Source of the DNA: Lachnospiraceae bacterium NK4A179
Lineage (GTDB): Bacteria; Bacillota; Clostridia; Lachnospirales; Lachnospiraceae
Length of the DNA stretch: 64,000 nt
Assembly: GCA_000421045.1 (NCBI GenBank)
Contig: ATWC01000004.1
Coordinates: forward strand, 62,001-126,000
Direction: 5' to 3'
Under the pieces are notes generated by a model that did no database searches, was not told the origin of the DNA, and worked only from the letters and a program-made list of their open reading frames with translations. The translations under genes were made by a program, and so were the position numbers. Of this stretch, positions 1 to 9,580 are shown piece after piece; position 1 is the stretch's first letter, and each line of letters starts with the position of its first letter.

Positions 1-1
1 T

Positions 2-1030
2 GCAGCGATAGTGATCTCTGCAATGATGAAGTATGACTCTATACTTGATTATTCAAGATACCTTACAGATGAAGGATTTATTAAGGGACTTGGTGATGGG
101 GATGCTTCAATTGATTACAAGTCTCTGACACTTGCAAAGGCTGATCTTCTGCCTGATGATGCAACAGTTCAGAAGGACATTGACGATTTCCTTGAGAGAA
201 ACGAATCACTTTCAGAGGATCCTGCAAGAACAGCTGATGCAGATGACAAGGTTAAGCTCAGATATTCATCCGTAATGGATGGTGCTGATTATGACGCTTC
301 CGCTGAGGAAGGCGAGGATATGAAGATCGGTGATGAAACGATAAGTGCTGATTTCGATGCAGCGCTTGTGGGACATGCTGCCGGAGACAGCTACACCGTT
401 GATATCACATTCCCTGCAGATGATGTTGATGCAGACAGAGCAGGCAAGACTGCTACGTATACTGTAAGTGTTGACGGCATATATGATCTCCCTGAGCTTA
501 CAGATGAGCTTGTTTCTGCAAACAGTGCCGGATATGCAACTGTTGAGGAATACAAACAGTCGATCATAGACAAGTACTATGAGGCAAACTTAAGAGAGGC
601 AGTTAACAAGGCTGTATCAGATAATGTTGCTATAAAGAACTTCCCCACAAGGTATTCAAGAAATCTGGAGAAGGTTCTCGACAGCCAGTATCAGGATCAG
701 ATGGAGCAGTATGCACAGTACTTCGGTCAGTCATTATACTCTGAGCCATACCAGCTGCTTGGACTTTCAAGCGAAGATGAATATGCATCTCATCTTACGG
801 AAGAGGCTGAAGAACAGACAAAGATGTCTGTTGCAGCACAGTGCATCTTCAAGGGCGAGGGAATGACGGTTTCAGAAGAAGCTGTCACAGAGTTCTATAC
901 TGAGCAGGGCTACGGTTCTGCTGATCTTGAAGCCTTTATTGACAGATACGGCAAGGGCTATGTATATCAGAACTATGTTGTCAATAAGGCAATGGATTAC
1001 ATGTATGAAAATGTAAATGTAACAGAATGA
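2..1030 (+). CDS. Trigger-factor-like peptidyl-prolyl isomerase, 5' end outside window
   Basis: The reading frame is open to the left edge, so the N-terminus, probably with a signal or lipoprotein leader, is missing. The visible 342 residues begin with a short hydrophobic stretch and then a linker typical of exported FKBP/trigger-factor proteins (segment DYKSLTLAKADLLPDD). An FKBP-like domain follows at about residues 80-165, recognised by the pattern GDETISADFDAALVGHAAGD followed by a V-x-I-x-F-P strand. The rest is a charged helical region like the trigger-factor C-terminal chaperone arm. In Lachnospiraceae such proteins are usually lipoproteins that help fold secreted proteins; export here is inferred because the leader is not visible. 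The GTG at 11 and the ATGs at 23 and 26 could be called as starts but have no ribosome site and would cut into the hydrophobic stretch. recJ follows after 27 bases. Confidence 0.7.
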   Translation, partial: AAIVISAMMKYDSILDYSRYLTDEGFIKGLGDGDASIDYKSLTLAKADLLPDDATVQKDIDDFLERNESLSEDPARTADADDKVKLRYSSVMDGADYDASAEEGEDMKIGDETISADFDAALVGHAAGDSYTVDITFPADDVDADRAGKTATYTVSVDGIYDLPELTDELVSANSAGYATVEEYKQSIIDKYYEANLREAVNKAVSDNVAIKNFPTRYSRNLEKVLDSQYQDQMEQYAQYFGQSLYSEPYQLLGLSSEDEYASHLTEEAEEQTKMSVAAQCIFKGEGMTVSEEAVTEFYTEQGYGSADLEAFIDRYGKGYVYQNYVVNKAMDYMYENVNVTE

Positions 1031-1057
1031 TTCGGATCTAACGGGGGATAATGCCGG

Positions 1058-2794
1058 ATGCCAGCATGGTATCTCATAAGAAAGAGCGGGAATTTCACAG
1101 AGACAGGAGCTAAACACCATATCCCTGCGGCCGCAGCCAGACTTATGAGAAACCGTGGGATAGAGGATAACGGTATAGAAGCTTTTCTTCACGGAGGAAG
1201 CGAGCTTCTCCATGATCCGGGACTCATGAAAGATATGGACAGGGCCTGCAATATTGTTGCAGAGGCTGTCAGAGAAGGAAAGAAGATACGTGTCATAGGA
1301 GATTATGATATCGACGGTGTCACGTCCACGGCTATCCTTCTGAAAGGACTGCAGAGAGTAGGTGCGGATGCAGATTATTGCATACCTCATCGTATACATG
1401 ACGGATACGGAATGAACGAAGAGATGATCCGTATCGCTGCTGCAGATAAAGTTGATCTTATACTTACATGTGATAATGGTATTTCAGCCGCAGGACCTGC
1501 GGCCTTAGCTGCAAAGTACGGCATCACTCTGGTGGTCACAGACCACCACGAGGTGCCTTATGAAGAACAGGCAGACGGGAGCAGATCTTATATACTCCCT
1601 GAGGCGGCAGCGATAGTCGATCCTAAACAGGAAGACTGTGATTATCCTTTCTCCGAGATCTGCGGAGGAATGATAGCCTATAAATTCATTTCATATCTCT
1701 ACGATCACAGATTACCGGGCAATCAGTATACAGCTGTTTATGAGGATACTTCTTTCAGGAGAAGTCTTTTTCAGCTAGCCGCAATGGCTACAGTAGGTGA
1801 TATAATGCCTCTTAGGGACGAAAACCGTGCAACGGTCCGCGAAGGACTTAAGCTTATGGCCAGCGAACCTGCTCCCGGTATAAAAGAGCTGATAGCCGTG
1901 AACGGTCTTTTGGGAGGGAGCATAAGTGCATTCCATCTTGGCTTTGTTCTGGGACCGTGCATAAATGCTACGGGGCGTCTGGACAGTGCGGACAGGGCAC
2001 TTTCACTTTTTACCGCGCGTGACAGTGATGAAGCCATGAGGATAGCCGGTGAACTGAAGGAGATCAATGAATCCAGGAAGTCCATGACGGACACGGCTCT
2101 TAAGATGGCAGAAGATGAGCTTTCTTCGTCTGAGTATTCGAAAGATACCGTTTTGGTAGTGTATCTTCCGGAATGTCATGAGAGCATAGCCGGCATAGTC
2201 GCCGGAAGGATAAAGGAAAAGTACGGAAAGCCGGCATTTGTGGTGACCAATGCGGAGGATGGGCTTAAGGGTTCCGGCAGATCTATAGAAGCCTATGATA
2301 TGTATGCCGAGATGGTAAGGATATCTGATATATTTACCAAGTTCGGAGGCCATGCACAGGCGGCAGGATTTTCGCTTAAGAAGGAAAATCTTGAAGAGAT
2401 GCGAAGGCGTCTTAATGAGAACAGCACACTGACCGAGGAGGATCTTAGGGGTAAGCTGATGATAGACATGGAGCTTCCTCTTTCCTACGTGAACAGTGAC
2501 CTGCTTGATGCGATAGAGATAATGGAGCCATTCGGAAATGGCAATCCCAAGCCCCTGTTTGCAACAAGGGGACTTGAAGTGAAGGATGTAAGGGTATTCG
2601 GAGCAAAGAAAAATGCTGCATCGGTTAAGGTCATGCAGGATGGCAGACGATATGATCTGACTGTATTCAGACAGACTGACAGGCTGCTTGAGCGTATAAA
2701 GACAAATCCTGTCATATCAGCTGCTTACAGTGCTTCGTGGAATGTGTTCAGAGGAGAAAAAAAGATACAGATAATAATCGAGGATTTTGCATAA
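1058..2794 (+). CDS. recJ: Single-stranded-DNA-specific exonuclease RecJ
   Basis: This 578-residue protein is a 5'-3' single-strand DNA exonuclease of the DHH phosphoesterase family, used in recombinational and mismatch repair. Motif I is VIGDYDIDGVTSTAIL near residue 80. Another acidic motif (TCDNGIS) lies near 138 and the DHH motif (TDHHE) near 160. The DHHA1 domain is marked by KFGGHAQAAGFSL near 430, followed by the C-terminal OB-like domain. Metal-binding aspartates and histidines are all present and the length is normal for the family. The ATG at 1058 has a G-rich ribosome site (ggggg at 1043-1047); an ATG at 1051 is out of frame. The next gene starts 3 bases after the stop. Confidence 0.93.
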   Translation: MPAWYLIRKSGNFTETGAKHHIPAAAARLMRNRGIEDNGIEAFLHGGSELLHDPGLMKDMDRACNIVAEAVREGKKIRVIGDYDIDGVTSTAILLKGLQRVGADADYCIPHRIHDGYGMNEEMIRIAAADKVDLILTCDNGISAAGPAALAAKYGITLVVTDHHEVPYEEQADGSRSYILPEAAAIVDPKQEDCDYPFSEICGGMIAYKFISYLYDHRLPGNQYTAVYEDTSFRRSLFQLAAMATVGDIMPLRDENRATVREGLKLMASEPAPGIKELIAVNGLLGGSISAFHLGFVLGPCINATGRLDSADRALSLFTARDSDEAMRIAGELKEINESRKSMTDTALKMAEDELSSSEYSKDTVLVVYLPECHESIAGIVAGRIKEKYGKPAFVVTNAEDGLKGSGRSIEAYDMYAEMVRISDIFTKFGGHAQAAGFSLKKENLEEMRRRLNENSTLTEEDLRGKLMIDMELPLSYVNSDLLDAIEIMEPFGNGNPKPLFATRGLEVKDVRVFGAKKNAASVKVMQDGRRYDLTVFRQTDRLLERIKTNPVISAAYSASWNVFRGEKKIQIIIEDFA

Positions 2795-2796
2795 GT

Positions 2797-4056
2797 ATGG
2801 GAAAAAATAAGAACAGACAAAACAGAAAGAGAGAAGAGATATCAGAAGAAAGCGTTATAAGGATGGGCAAACCGGTCAATCTCATTCTGGGACTTGCGGT
2901 GATCTTATATGCAGCAGCAAATACCAATCTTATGCCTTCTGCAGTGAATGGTGTACTGTATTTTTCAGCAGTACCGCTGATGTTATCGGCTTTGGGAGGA
3001 AAGGCTGAAGAAGGAGGACTGGCAGAAGCTGATGAAAAGTCATTGATACTCAGACTTTGCCGTATCTTTATTGTTCCGTATTTTTGGTTTTCATTGATCA
3101 AGCTTGTAACGGATGCGGTTATGATGCTCACATCCTATGGTTGGTCGCTCGATGATATGCGCAGTGCAGTAATTGAGACCGTGACTTTTTATGGTGGAAG
3201 CGAACTTTGGTTCTTGACTGCAGCCTTTGTTGCGTTTGTCATATATTCAGTACTTAGAAACAAGATAAATGTGTCAGGGCTCCTGCCGATCACATTATTT
3301 ACCGCTGCAGCTGTGGCAGCTACCATACAGTTTGCAAATATCAGACTCAGCAATATAGTCTGGGACAGTGCGAATACACTTATGGGAGCAGGCGCAAGGG
3401 TCGCTATGGTATTTTTAAGATCCGTGTTTGCCATGTATTTCATAAGTCTTGGAGCATTTTTCTCTACATATCTCAAAAAGGTAAAGTACAGGAAGATAAA
3501 GCTTTCCATTCCCGGATTCTTATTGGTCGGAGTGTCAGTCGCATTAGGATTGATCACACAAAAAAATATTTCATGGGCGACTCTGAATGCAGAAGGTATG
3601 CTTCCCGGAATGCTGTTTTCGTCGCTTGTCGTCTGCGGTGTATGGTGTCTGGCTGTCTGGATCGAGAATATATCAGTTATTAATTTCATCGGAAGGAACG
3701 CTTTCGTGGTCTTTCTTACGCTGAATATATTCGGCAGCATCGCGCTTGCCCGCAAGGTCGGTAATGAGCTCTTTACCCTTACCGAAAATAATTTTGTGCA
3801 GCGTTCCACGGTGGCAATCGTTCTTCTGGCTGCATGCCTCGCATGGATATATGTGTTCAAGATTCCGTGGTTTGATTTTATAAAAGGAATAGGCGATGAA
3901 GCGGATGCCTTCAAGATGGACAAGAGAGAAAATGAAAAGATAGAAAACGGTAAGAAAGAAACCGACAAGAAAGAAAACGGTAAAAAAGAAACAAAAAAGA
4001 AAGAGAAAGAAAAGAAAGAAGTAGAAAAGAAAGAAACAGAAGAGGGAGAAGAATAA
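2797..4056 (+). CDS. Acyltransferase-3-like multipass membrane protein with charged tail
   Basis: This 419-residue integral membrane protein has roughly nine or ten hydrophobic segments between residues 25 and 360. The order of segments, an IVPYFWFSLIKL helix, an ELWFL motif and a final FIGRNAFVVFL helix resemble the acyltransferase 3 (OafA/wall-acetylation) family, which moves acyl groups onto cell-surface sugars. The usual catalytic histidine near the N-terminus is not obvious, so an enzymatic role is uncertain. The last 45 residues are almost only K and E, with scattered N, T and D, and look cytoplasmic and disordered. The start at 2797 follows directly after recJ. The frame is open 60 bases further upstream, but that would overlap recJ and the extension is polar and unlike a membrane protein start. 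Confidence 0.55.
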   Translation: MGKNKNRQNRKREEISEESVIRMGKPVNLILGLAVILYAAANTNLMPSAVNGVLYFSAVPLMLSALGGKAEEGGLAEADEKSLILRLCRIFIVPYFWFSLIKLVTDAVMMLTSYGWSLDDMRSAVIETVTFYGGSELWFLTAAFVAFVIYSVLRNKINVSGLLPITLFTAAAVAATIQFANIRLSNIVWDSANTLMGAGARVAMVFLRSVFAMYFISLGAFFSTYLKKVKYRKIKLSIPGFLLVGVSVALGLITQKNISWATLNAEGMLPGMLFSSLVVCGVWCLAVWIENISVINFIGRNAFVVFLTLNIFGSIALARKVGNELFTLTENNFVQRSTVAIVLLAACLAWIYVFKIPWFDFIKGIGDEADAFKMDKRENEKIENGKKETDKKENGKKETKKKEKEKKEVEKKETEEGEE

Positions 4057-4188
4057 ACAACTAACAGATTAGTATATACTTGTTTATAATGTTTTATAAA
4101 AAATACACAGATGTTCATACTTTGGACAAAATTATAGTTTATATTGTACTCAGGATAGCTAATCCGTTACTATCTCCCCCCTCATATA

Positions 4189-4229
4189 GAAGACTGCTGC
4201 ATACTTTCCGCGGCAGTCTTCTTTATTGT
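4189..4229 (+). terminator. Rho-independent terminator after the acyltransferase-like gene
   Basis: A 12-bp stem pairs GAAGACTGCTGC (4189-4200) with GCGGCAGTCTTC (4210-4221), with one G-U pair, around a 9-base loop. It is followed by a T-rich stretch, tttattgtt. It separates the recJ-acyltransferase unit from murE. Confidence 0.75.
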
Positions 4230-4290
4230 TATCGCAGGGGCTTTCATCACCCATGCCCGATTTATTCTGCAGGAAATCCGCACTGAAATA

Positions 4291-4299
4291 TGGTAAAAT
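4291..4299 (+). promoter_or_regulatory. Candidate extended -10 promoter for murE
   Basis: TGGTAAAAT lies 35 bases before the murE start and just after a terminator. The TGN extension fits an extended -10 element; no good -35 box is visible. The same TATGGTAAAAT string occurs near 43,001, and TGTGGTAAAAT is found near 29,266. Confidence 0.35.
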
Positions 4300-4333
4300 A
4301 TCTGTCGGCGGTATGCCCTCAGAGGAGAATACT

Positions 4334-5842
4334 ATGAAACTCAGTGAGATTCTGGAAGAGGTTAATAAGGAGCAGGTGATCGGGAATGCAGATCCCGACA
4401 TAACAGCGCTTGTGTATGATTCAAGGAAACTGGAGCAGGGCTGTCTGTTTGTCTGTGTTAAGGGAGTAAAGTTTGACGGTCATTCGGCCATTCCTGAGGC
4501 ACTTGAGAAAAAGGCTGCTGCGATCATCTGTGAGGAAGTACCGGAAGAAAAGGGTGAAGCCGTTTTCATTAAGGTGAAGGATTCAAGACGTGCATTAGGC
4601 TTTGCTGCGGCCGCTTGGTTCGGGCATCCGGCAAAGAAGCTTAAGACTGTCGGTATCACAGGTACCAAGGGTAAGACAACATCGTCCTATATGGTCAAGG
4701 ACATACTGGAAAATGCCGGAATAAAGACAGGACTTATAGGCACGATAGAGATAGATACGGGAAGCAGGCTCATACCTGCACTCAATACTACACCGGAGTC
4801 ATATCTGGTGCAGGAGTATTTTGCTGAGATGGTTGAGAACGGCTGCCAGGCCGCTGTTATGGAAGTGTCATCTCAGGGACTTATGCTTTCAAGGGTAGCC
4901 GGCTTTGAATTTGATTACGGAATTTTCACAAATTTAAGTCCGGATCATATCGGAAAGAATGAGCATAAGGATTTTGATGATTACATGCACTGCAAGAAGC
5001 TTTTGTTCAAACAGTGCAGGACAGGCATATTCAACCTGGATGATCCGTATGCACCCGAGATGATGGAAGGTGCTCTCTGTGCGGTAGAGGGATTCTGTGT
5101 AAAGAATTACAGCGACCCCGGTATCAGTGAGCAGGCAGATACACATAAACTTACGGCATATCATATAAACCTAGTGAATAGCGACGGCATGCTCGGGGTA
5201 AGTTTCAGGACCTGCGGTATGATGGAGCTGGATGCTGAAGTATGTCTTCCGGGAATGTTCTCAGTCTATAACGCGCTCACAGCGATAACGATATGCAGCA
5301 ATTTCGGCGTTAAAAAGGATGATGTCCTGAAGGCCTTGAAAAATGTGAAGGTAAAGGGGCGTATAGAACGGCTTCCTGTTTCTAAAGATTATACGCTTAT
5401 GATCGACTATGCTCATAATGCTATGGCGCTTGAATCACTCTTAAAGACTCTCAGGGAGTATGAGCCCGGACGCATAGTCACGCTCTTTGGCTGTGGCGGA
5501 AACCGTTCAAAGGAACGCCGTTTTGAGATGGGAGAGGTTTCAGGAAGACTTTCTGACATGACCATAATCACAAGTGACAATCCACGTGACGAGGATCCTA
5601 TGGATATCATTAAGGATATAGAGGTCGGTATGAAGAAGACCGGTGGAGAGTATGTCACGATACCGGACAGGAAGGATGCTATCGCCTATGCCATCGACAA
5701 TGCAAGGAAGGATGATGTCATTGTGCTTGCAGGTAAAGGCCATGAAGATTATCAGGTTATAAAGGGTGTTAAGCACCACATGGATGAGCGTGAGCTCGTG
5801 AGGGATATCTGCGCAGAGCGCGGGATGAAGGTGAGTTTCTGA
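4334..5842 (+). CDS. murE: UDP-N-acetylmuramoyl-tripeptide synthetase MurE, meso-DAP type
   Basis: MurE adds the third amino acid to UDP-MurNAc-L-Ala-D-Glu in cytoplasmic peptidoglycan precursor synthesis, using ATP. The 502-residue protein has the Mur ligase ATP loop GTKGKTT near residue 110, the substrate motif NTTPES, the EVSSQGL motif, and the carbamylated-lysine region HCKKLLF. The selectivity motif DNPR lies near residue 415; by family knowledge this marks use of meso-diaminopimelate rather than lysine. GKGHEDYQ near 467 is another family signature. The ATG at 4334 has an agaggag ribosome site; the frame stays open upstream to 4226 but that part overlaps the terminator region. priA begins two bases after the stop, suggesting co-transcription. 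Confidence 0.93.
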   Translation: MKLSEILEEVNKEQVIGNADPDITALVYDSRKLEQGCLFVCVKGVKFDGHSAIPEALEKKAAAIICEEVPEEKGEAVFIKVKDSRRALGFAAAAWFGHPAKKLKTVGITGTKGKTTSSYMVKDILENAGIKTGLIGTIEIDTGSRLIPALNTTPESYLVQEYFAEMVENGCQAAVMEVSSQGLMLSRVAGFEFDYGIFTNLSPDHIGKNEHKDFDDYMHCKKLLFKQCRTGIFNLDDPYAPEMMEGALCAVEGFCVKNYSDPGISEQADTHKLTAYHINLVNSDGMLGVSFRTCGMMELDAEVCLPGMFSVYNALTAITICSNFGVKKDDVLKALKNVKVKGRIERLPVSKDYTLMIDYAHNAMALESLLKTLREYEPGRIVTLFGCGGNRSKERRFEMGEVSGRLSDMTIITSDNPRDEDPMDIIKDIEVGMKKTGGEYVTIPDRKDAIAYAIDNARKDDVIVLAGKGHEDYQVIKGVKHHMDERELVRDICAERGMKVSF

Positions 5843-5844
5843 AA

Positions 5845-8085
5845 ATGCCTTTATATGCTGATGTGATAATAGACATATCAACGGAGAAGCTGGACCGCCC
5901 TTTTTCATACAGGGTTCCGGAAGAACTAAAGGAAAGCGTTCATGAAGGTGCTGAGGTAAAGGTCCCGTTCGGAGCGGGCAACAGGGAAAGAAAAGGCTAT
6001 GTGGTAGGCTTTTCGGAAAAACCCGCAGTTGATGAGTCGAGGATAAAGGATATCCTCTCCGTGGATGAATCTTCCGTGAGCGCTGAAGCTAAGCTTCTTT
6101 CGCTTGCATCCTGGATGCACAGGCGCTACGGATCCACAATGATAAACTCGCTCCAGACTGTTCTTCCCGTTAAGAAAAAGATCAAGGAAAAGAGTTTTAA
6201 GAATTATTGCAGGAATAAAGGTGAAGCAGAGATAAGGGCGGAGATAGCAAGTCTTAATCCTGTGAGATTTGCAGGCAGGATAAGGATGTTAAATGCCCTC
6301 CTCATAGCAGATGTGATACCGGGAGACATAGCGGTATCCAAATTCAGCTTAAGCCCTTCGGTTGCGCAGACTCTTGAGAAGCAGGGCTTTATAAAGGTCG
6401 AGACCACAAGGCAGTACAGGAATCCTGTGGCTGCCGATTTTTCGTTAAGCAGCTTACGTTCCATAGATTTAACTGATGAGCAGAAGCTTGTCGTAAAAGG
6501 CGTAAAAGAGGAGCTTGGAAAAACGGACAGACGTCCGTGTCTGATACAGGGCGTTACGGGCAGCGGTAAGACCGAAGTCTACATGGAACTCATAAGGGAT
6601 GTTGTTTCAAAGGGGAAGCAGGCTATAGTCCTTATCCCTGAGATAGCGCTCACCTTCCAGACTCTGATGCGGTTTTATGCCGTGTTTGGGGACAGGGTTT
6701 CGGTCATACATTCAAAGCTTTCTCCGGGTGAGAGATACGATCAGTATGAACGGGCGCTTAATGGAAATATAGATATAATGATAGGCCCGCGGTCTGCACT
6801 TTTTACTCCGTTTAAAAATACCGGTCTCATAGTTATAGATGAGGAGCACGAGACCAGTTATAAGAGTGAGAAGATGCCAAAGTACCATGCCAGGGAAGTG
6901 GCAGAGTATATAGCAGCACGTGAGGGCGCAGGGCTTGTGATGGGCAGCGCTACGCCTTCGGTCGAAAGCAGCTACAAGGCCAGACAGGGCATATATGCAT
7001 ATTTTAAGCTTGAAAACAGGTTTGGAAATGCGGTGCTCCCGACCGTGCATATCGTTGATATGCGTAAGGAATTAAAAAGCGGGAATAAGAGCTTTCTTTC
7101 AAGAGAACTTTCAAATGCCATAAGCGAACGGCTTATCAAAGGCGAGCAGACCATGCTTTTTATAAACAGGCGTGGAGTGGCCGGGTTTATATCCTGCAGA
7201 TCCTGCGGTTATGTCATGAAGTGCCCGCATTGCGATGTGTCGATGACCGAGCATGCAGACGGAAGAGTTGTTTGTCATTACTGCGGACATACGATAAGAA
7301 AGCCGGAAATCTGTCCGGAATGCGGCTCAAGATATATATCAGGCTTCAAGGCGGGAACAGAAGCGGTTGAAGCAGGCCTTAAAAAGATGTACCCTTCTGC
7401 AAGGGTGATCCGTATGGATGCCGATACGACTAAGGAAAAGGACGGACATGAAAAACTCCTTTCGCTCTTTGCGGACGGAAAGGCCGATATAATGGTCGGA
7501 ACGCAGATGATCGTGAAGGGACACGACTTTCCGAATGTGACATTAGTCGGTGCGATAGCAGCAGATATCTCACTTTTTTCAAGTGATTATCATTCTCCGG
7601 AGAGGACCTTTGACCTGCTTACGCAGGCGGCAGGTCGCGCCGGACGAGGGGACAGGGCAGGAGAAGTTTTTATACAGACTTACGATCCCGAGCATTATGC
7701 GCTGAAGGCAGCAGCCGATCAGGATTATGAAAGATTCTATAAAGAAGAGATAATCTACAGGAAACTCGGAGATTATCCGCCTCTCATGCATGTGCTGCTG
7801 CTTGAGTTCTATTCAAAGGATAAGCAGGCCGGAGAGCTGCGTGCGGGACTGATGGCAGAGCGCGCAAAAGGAAGAGAGGGCATAGCGGTACTTGGACCGG
7901 CACCTGCGGCTATCAGCAGGATAAGGGATATATATCGCACAGGATTGTATTTTAAGTCTGCGGATATTGATAAACTTACGGAAATAAAAGATCAGGCTGA
8001 GGCACTTCAGGCACAGTTTATGGAAGCTCGTTCCGGGCCGGACGTGACTCTTCAGTTTGATTTTGATCCTGTAGAAAACTTTTAA
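5845..8085 (+). CDS. priA: Primosomal protein N', replication restart helicase PriA
   Basis: PriA recognises stalled or D-loop forks and reloads the replisome as a 3'-5' superfamily 2 helicase. The protein is 746 residues, normal for the family. The N-terminal 3'-DNA-binding domain is followed by Walker A GVTGSGKTE near 235, the DEEH box near 331, and GSATPS (motif III). A zinc-binding insertion with four CxxC pairs spans about 451-495 (CRSCGYVMKCPHC, then CHYCG, then CPECG). Late helicase motifs include GTQMIVKGHDFPNV and QAAGRAGRG. It is the first gene of the compact run that continues to rpe and is followed by def after 26 bases. Confidence 0.95.
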   Translation: MPLYADVIIDISTEKLDRPFSYRVPEELKESVHEGAEVKVPFGAGNRERKGYVVGFSEKPAVDESRIKDILSVDESSVSAEAKLLSLASWMHRRYGSTMINSLQTVLPVKKKIKEKSFKNYCRNKGEAEIRAEIASLNPVRFAGRIRMLNALLIADVIPGDIAVSKFSLSPSVAQTLEKQGFIKVETTRQYRNPVAADFSLSSLRSIDLTDEQKLVVKGVKEELGKTDRRPCLIQGVTGSGKTEVYMELIRDVVSKGKQAIVLIPEIALTFQTLMRFYAVFGDRVSVIHSKLSPGERYDQYERALNGNIDIMIGPRSALFTPFKNTGLIVIDEEHETSYKSEKMPKYHAREVAEYIAAREGAGLVMGSATPSVESSYKARQGIYAYFKLENRFGNAVLPTVHIVDMRKELKSGNKSFLSRELSNAISERLIKGEQTMLFINRRGVAGFISCRSCGYVMKCPHCDVSMTEHADGRVVCHYCGHTIRKPEICPECGSRYISGFKAGTEAVEAGLKKMYPSARVIRMDADTTKEKDGHEKLLSLFADGKADIMVGTQMIVKGHDFPNVTLVGAIAADISLFSSDYHSPERTFDLLTQAAGRAGRGDRAGEVFIQTYDPEHYALKAAADQDYERFYKEEIIYRKLGDYPPLMHVLLLEFYSKDKQAGELRAGLMAERAKGREGIAVLGPAPAAISRIRDIYRTGLYFKSADIDKLTEIKDQAEALQAQFMEARSGPDVTLQFDFDPVENF

Positions 8086-8111
8086 TCTGATTTAATTTAA
8101 GGAGGACGGAT

Positions 8112-8594
8112 ATGGCAATCAGAAAGATCAGGGAAATAGGTGATGAGGTTCTTAACAAGGAGTGCAGAAGTGTTGAGAAAATGACGCCTCATATATCCGA
8201 ACTTATAGATGATATGTTTGAGACTATGTATGAAACTAACGGAGTGGGACTTGCGGCTCCGCAGGTGGGCGTGCTCAAGCGTATCGTTGTCATAGACGTA
8301 ACAGGAGAGGATCCGCTGTGCCTGATAAATCCCAGGATAGTTGAGACATCCGGGGAACAGACCGGTTATGAAGGCTGCCTTTCGGTTCCGGGCAAGACAG
8401 GTATAGTTACGCGTCCTTCGTATGTAAAGTGTGTTGCGCTTGACAGAGACATGAAGCCCACGGAGGTGGAAGGAACCGAGCTGCTTGCGCGCTGCATCTG
8501 CCATGAGTTAGACCACCTCGACGGAAAGCTTTATGTGGATCTGGTGGAAGGCGAACTTATGGATACCGCTTCTCCCGATGAGGATGAGGAGTAA
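8112..8594 (+). CDS. def: Peptide deformylase
   Basis: This metalloenzyme removes the formyl group from the initiator methionine of new proteins. The three family motifs are present in 160 residues: GVGLAAPQVG near 43, EGCLSVPG near 87 (its Cys is a metal ligand), and HELDHLDG near 130 (two His ligands plus the catalytic Glu). It has a strong ribosome site, aaggagg, before the ATG at 8112. Its partner fmt, which puts the formyl group on tRNA, follows after 47 bases, the usual def-fmt pairing. The acidic C-terminal tail (SPDEDEE) is a minor extension. Confidence 0.95.
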   Translation: MAIRKIREIGDEVLNKECRSVEKMTPHISELIDDMFETMYETNGVGLAAPQVGVLKRIVVIDVTGEDPLCLINPRIVETSGEQTGYEGCLSVPGKTGIVTRPSYVKCVALDRDMKPTEVEGTELLARCICHELDHLDGKLYVDLVEGELMDTASPDEDEE

Positions 8595-8641
8595 TTGGTT
8601 TTACATACAGCGATCGCGGTGCAGTATGGAGGAAGGATAAG

Positions 8642-9580
8642 ATGAAGATAGTATATATGGGAACACCGGACTTTGCGGTAGGCCCTCTTGAGAGCATTAT
8701 AAAAGCAGGGCATGAGGTGCTTGCGGTTGTGACTCAGCCTGACAGACCAAAGGGCAGAAAGGGCGAACCTGCGCCTTCTCCGGTTAAGGAGTGCGCACTG
8801 AAATACGGTCTTCCCGTGCTGCAGCCCGAGAAGATAAAAAGACCGGAGGAAATAGAAAAGCTTAAAGAATATCCGGCTGATATATTCGTTGTGGCTGCTT
8901 TTGGCCAGATCCTTTCGGAGGAGATACTTACCATGCCTAAGTTTGGATGTGTGAACATACACGCATCGCTTCTGCCAAAGCTCAGGGGTGCGGCACCGAT
9001 ACAGCGTGCGATCCTTGACGGTGAGGAAAAGACCGGCATTACGATCATGCAGATGGATAAAGGCCTTGATACGGGCGATATCCTTATGCAGGAGGAACTT
9101 AAAATAGCTGATGATGAAACTACAGAGACTCTGTTTGACAGGCTCTGTGTTCTGGGGTCGGATATGATAGTAGAGGCTCTTCCGATGATAGAGAAAGCTG
9201 AACTTAAACCTGTGAAGCAGGATGATGCACTCAGCACCTATGCTCATATGTTTTCGAAAGAAGACGGGCGTGTGGATTTTTCAAAGGATGCCGCATTTGT
9301 AGAACGACAGATAAGAGCCTGCAGCCCGTGGCCCGGAGCATTTTCTTTTTCCGGAGGAAAGAAGTTTATATTCTGTAAGGCCCTTGTTTCCGATGATGTG
9401 ATGCAGGGAAAGAAGCCGGGTGAATGTGTTTCTGACGGTAAGAGACTTGTGGTGAAATGTGCCGACAGAGGACTTGTGATCACAAGGATAAAGCCCGAAG
9501 GAAAGAAAGAGATGGATACTTCGGATTTCCTTAGGGGTTTTAGGAACGCGGATGGCATGATGTTTGAAGGTCAGGCATGA
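8642..9580 (+). CDS. fmt: Methionyl-tRNA formyltransferase
   Basis: The enzyme transfers a formyl group from 10-formyl-tetrahydrofolate to Met-tRNAfMet, needed for normal initiation. The 312-residue protein starts with the Rossmann-like MGTPDFAVGPL segment. It has the folate/catalytic motif NIHASLLPKLRGAAPIQ (catalytic Asn and His) and DKGLDTGDIL downstream, then a C-terminal OB domain containing SPWPGAFSF. The ATG at 8642 has a ggaggaagg ribosome site. The stop overlaps the start of rsmB (ATGA), so translational coupling is likely. Confidence 0.95.
   Translation: MKIVYMGTPDFAVGPLESIIKAGHEVLAVVTQPDRPKGRKGEPAPSPVKECALKYGLPVLQPEKIKRPEEIEKLKEYPADIFVVAAFGQILSEEILTMPKFGCVNIHASLLPKLRGAAPIQRAILDGEEKTGITIMQMDKGLDTGDILMQEELKIADDETTETLFDRLCVLGSDMIVEALPMIEKAELKPVKQDDALSTYAHMFSKEDGRVDFSKDAAFVERQIRACSPWPGAFSFSGGKKFIFCKALVSDDVMQGKKPGECVSDGKRLVVKCADRGLVITRIKPEGKKEMDTSDFLRGFRNADGMMFEGQA

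Noticed and set aside
2737-2796. Upstream extension of the acyltransferase-like gene into recJ
   Set aside because: It would overlap the recJ C-terminus and adds a polar leader; the ATG at 2797 is directly after the recJ stop.
3189-4118. 309-codon minus-strand frame opposite the acyltransferase-like gene
   Set aside because: It exists because of the purine-rich coding strand; the peptide is low-complexity Ser/Phe, has no ribosome site and covers a well-formed membrane protein.
8531-9247. 238-codon minus-strand frame opposite def/fmt
   Set aside because: Antisense shadow of fmt with no start site or protein-like signature.
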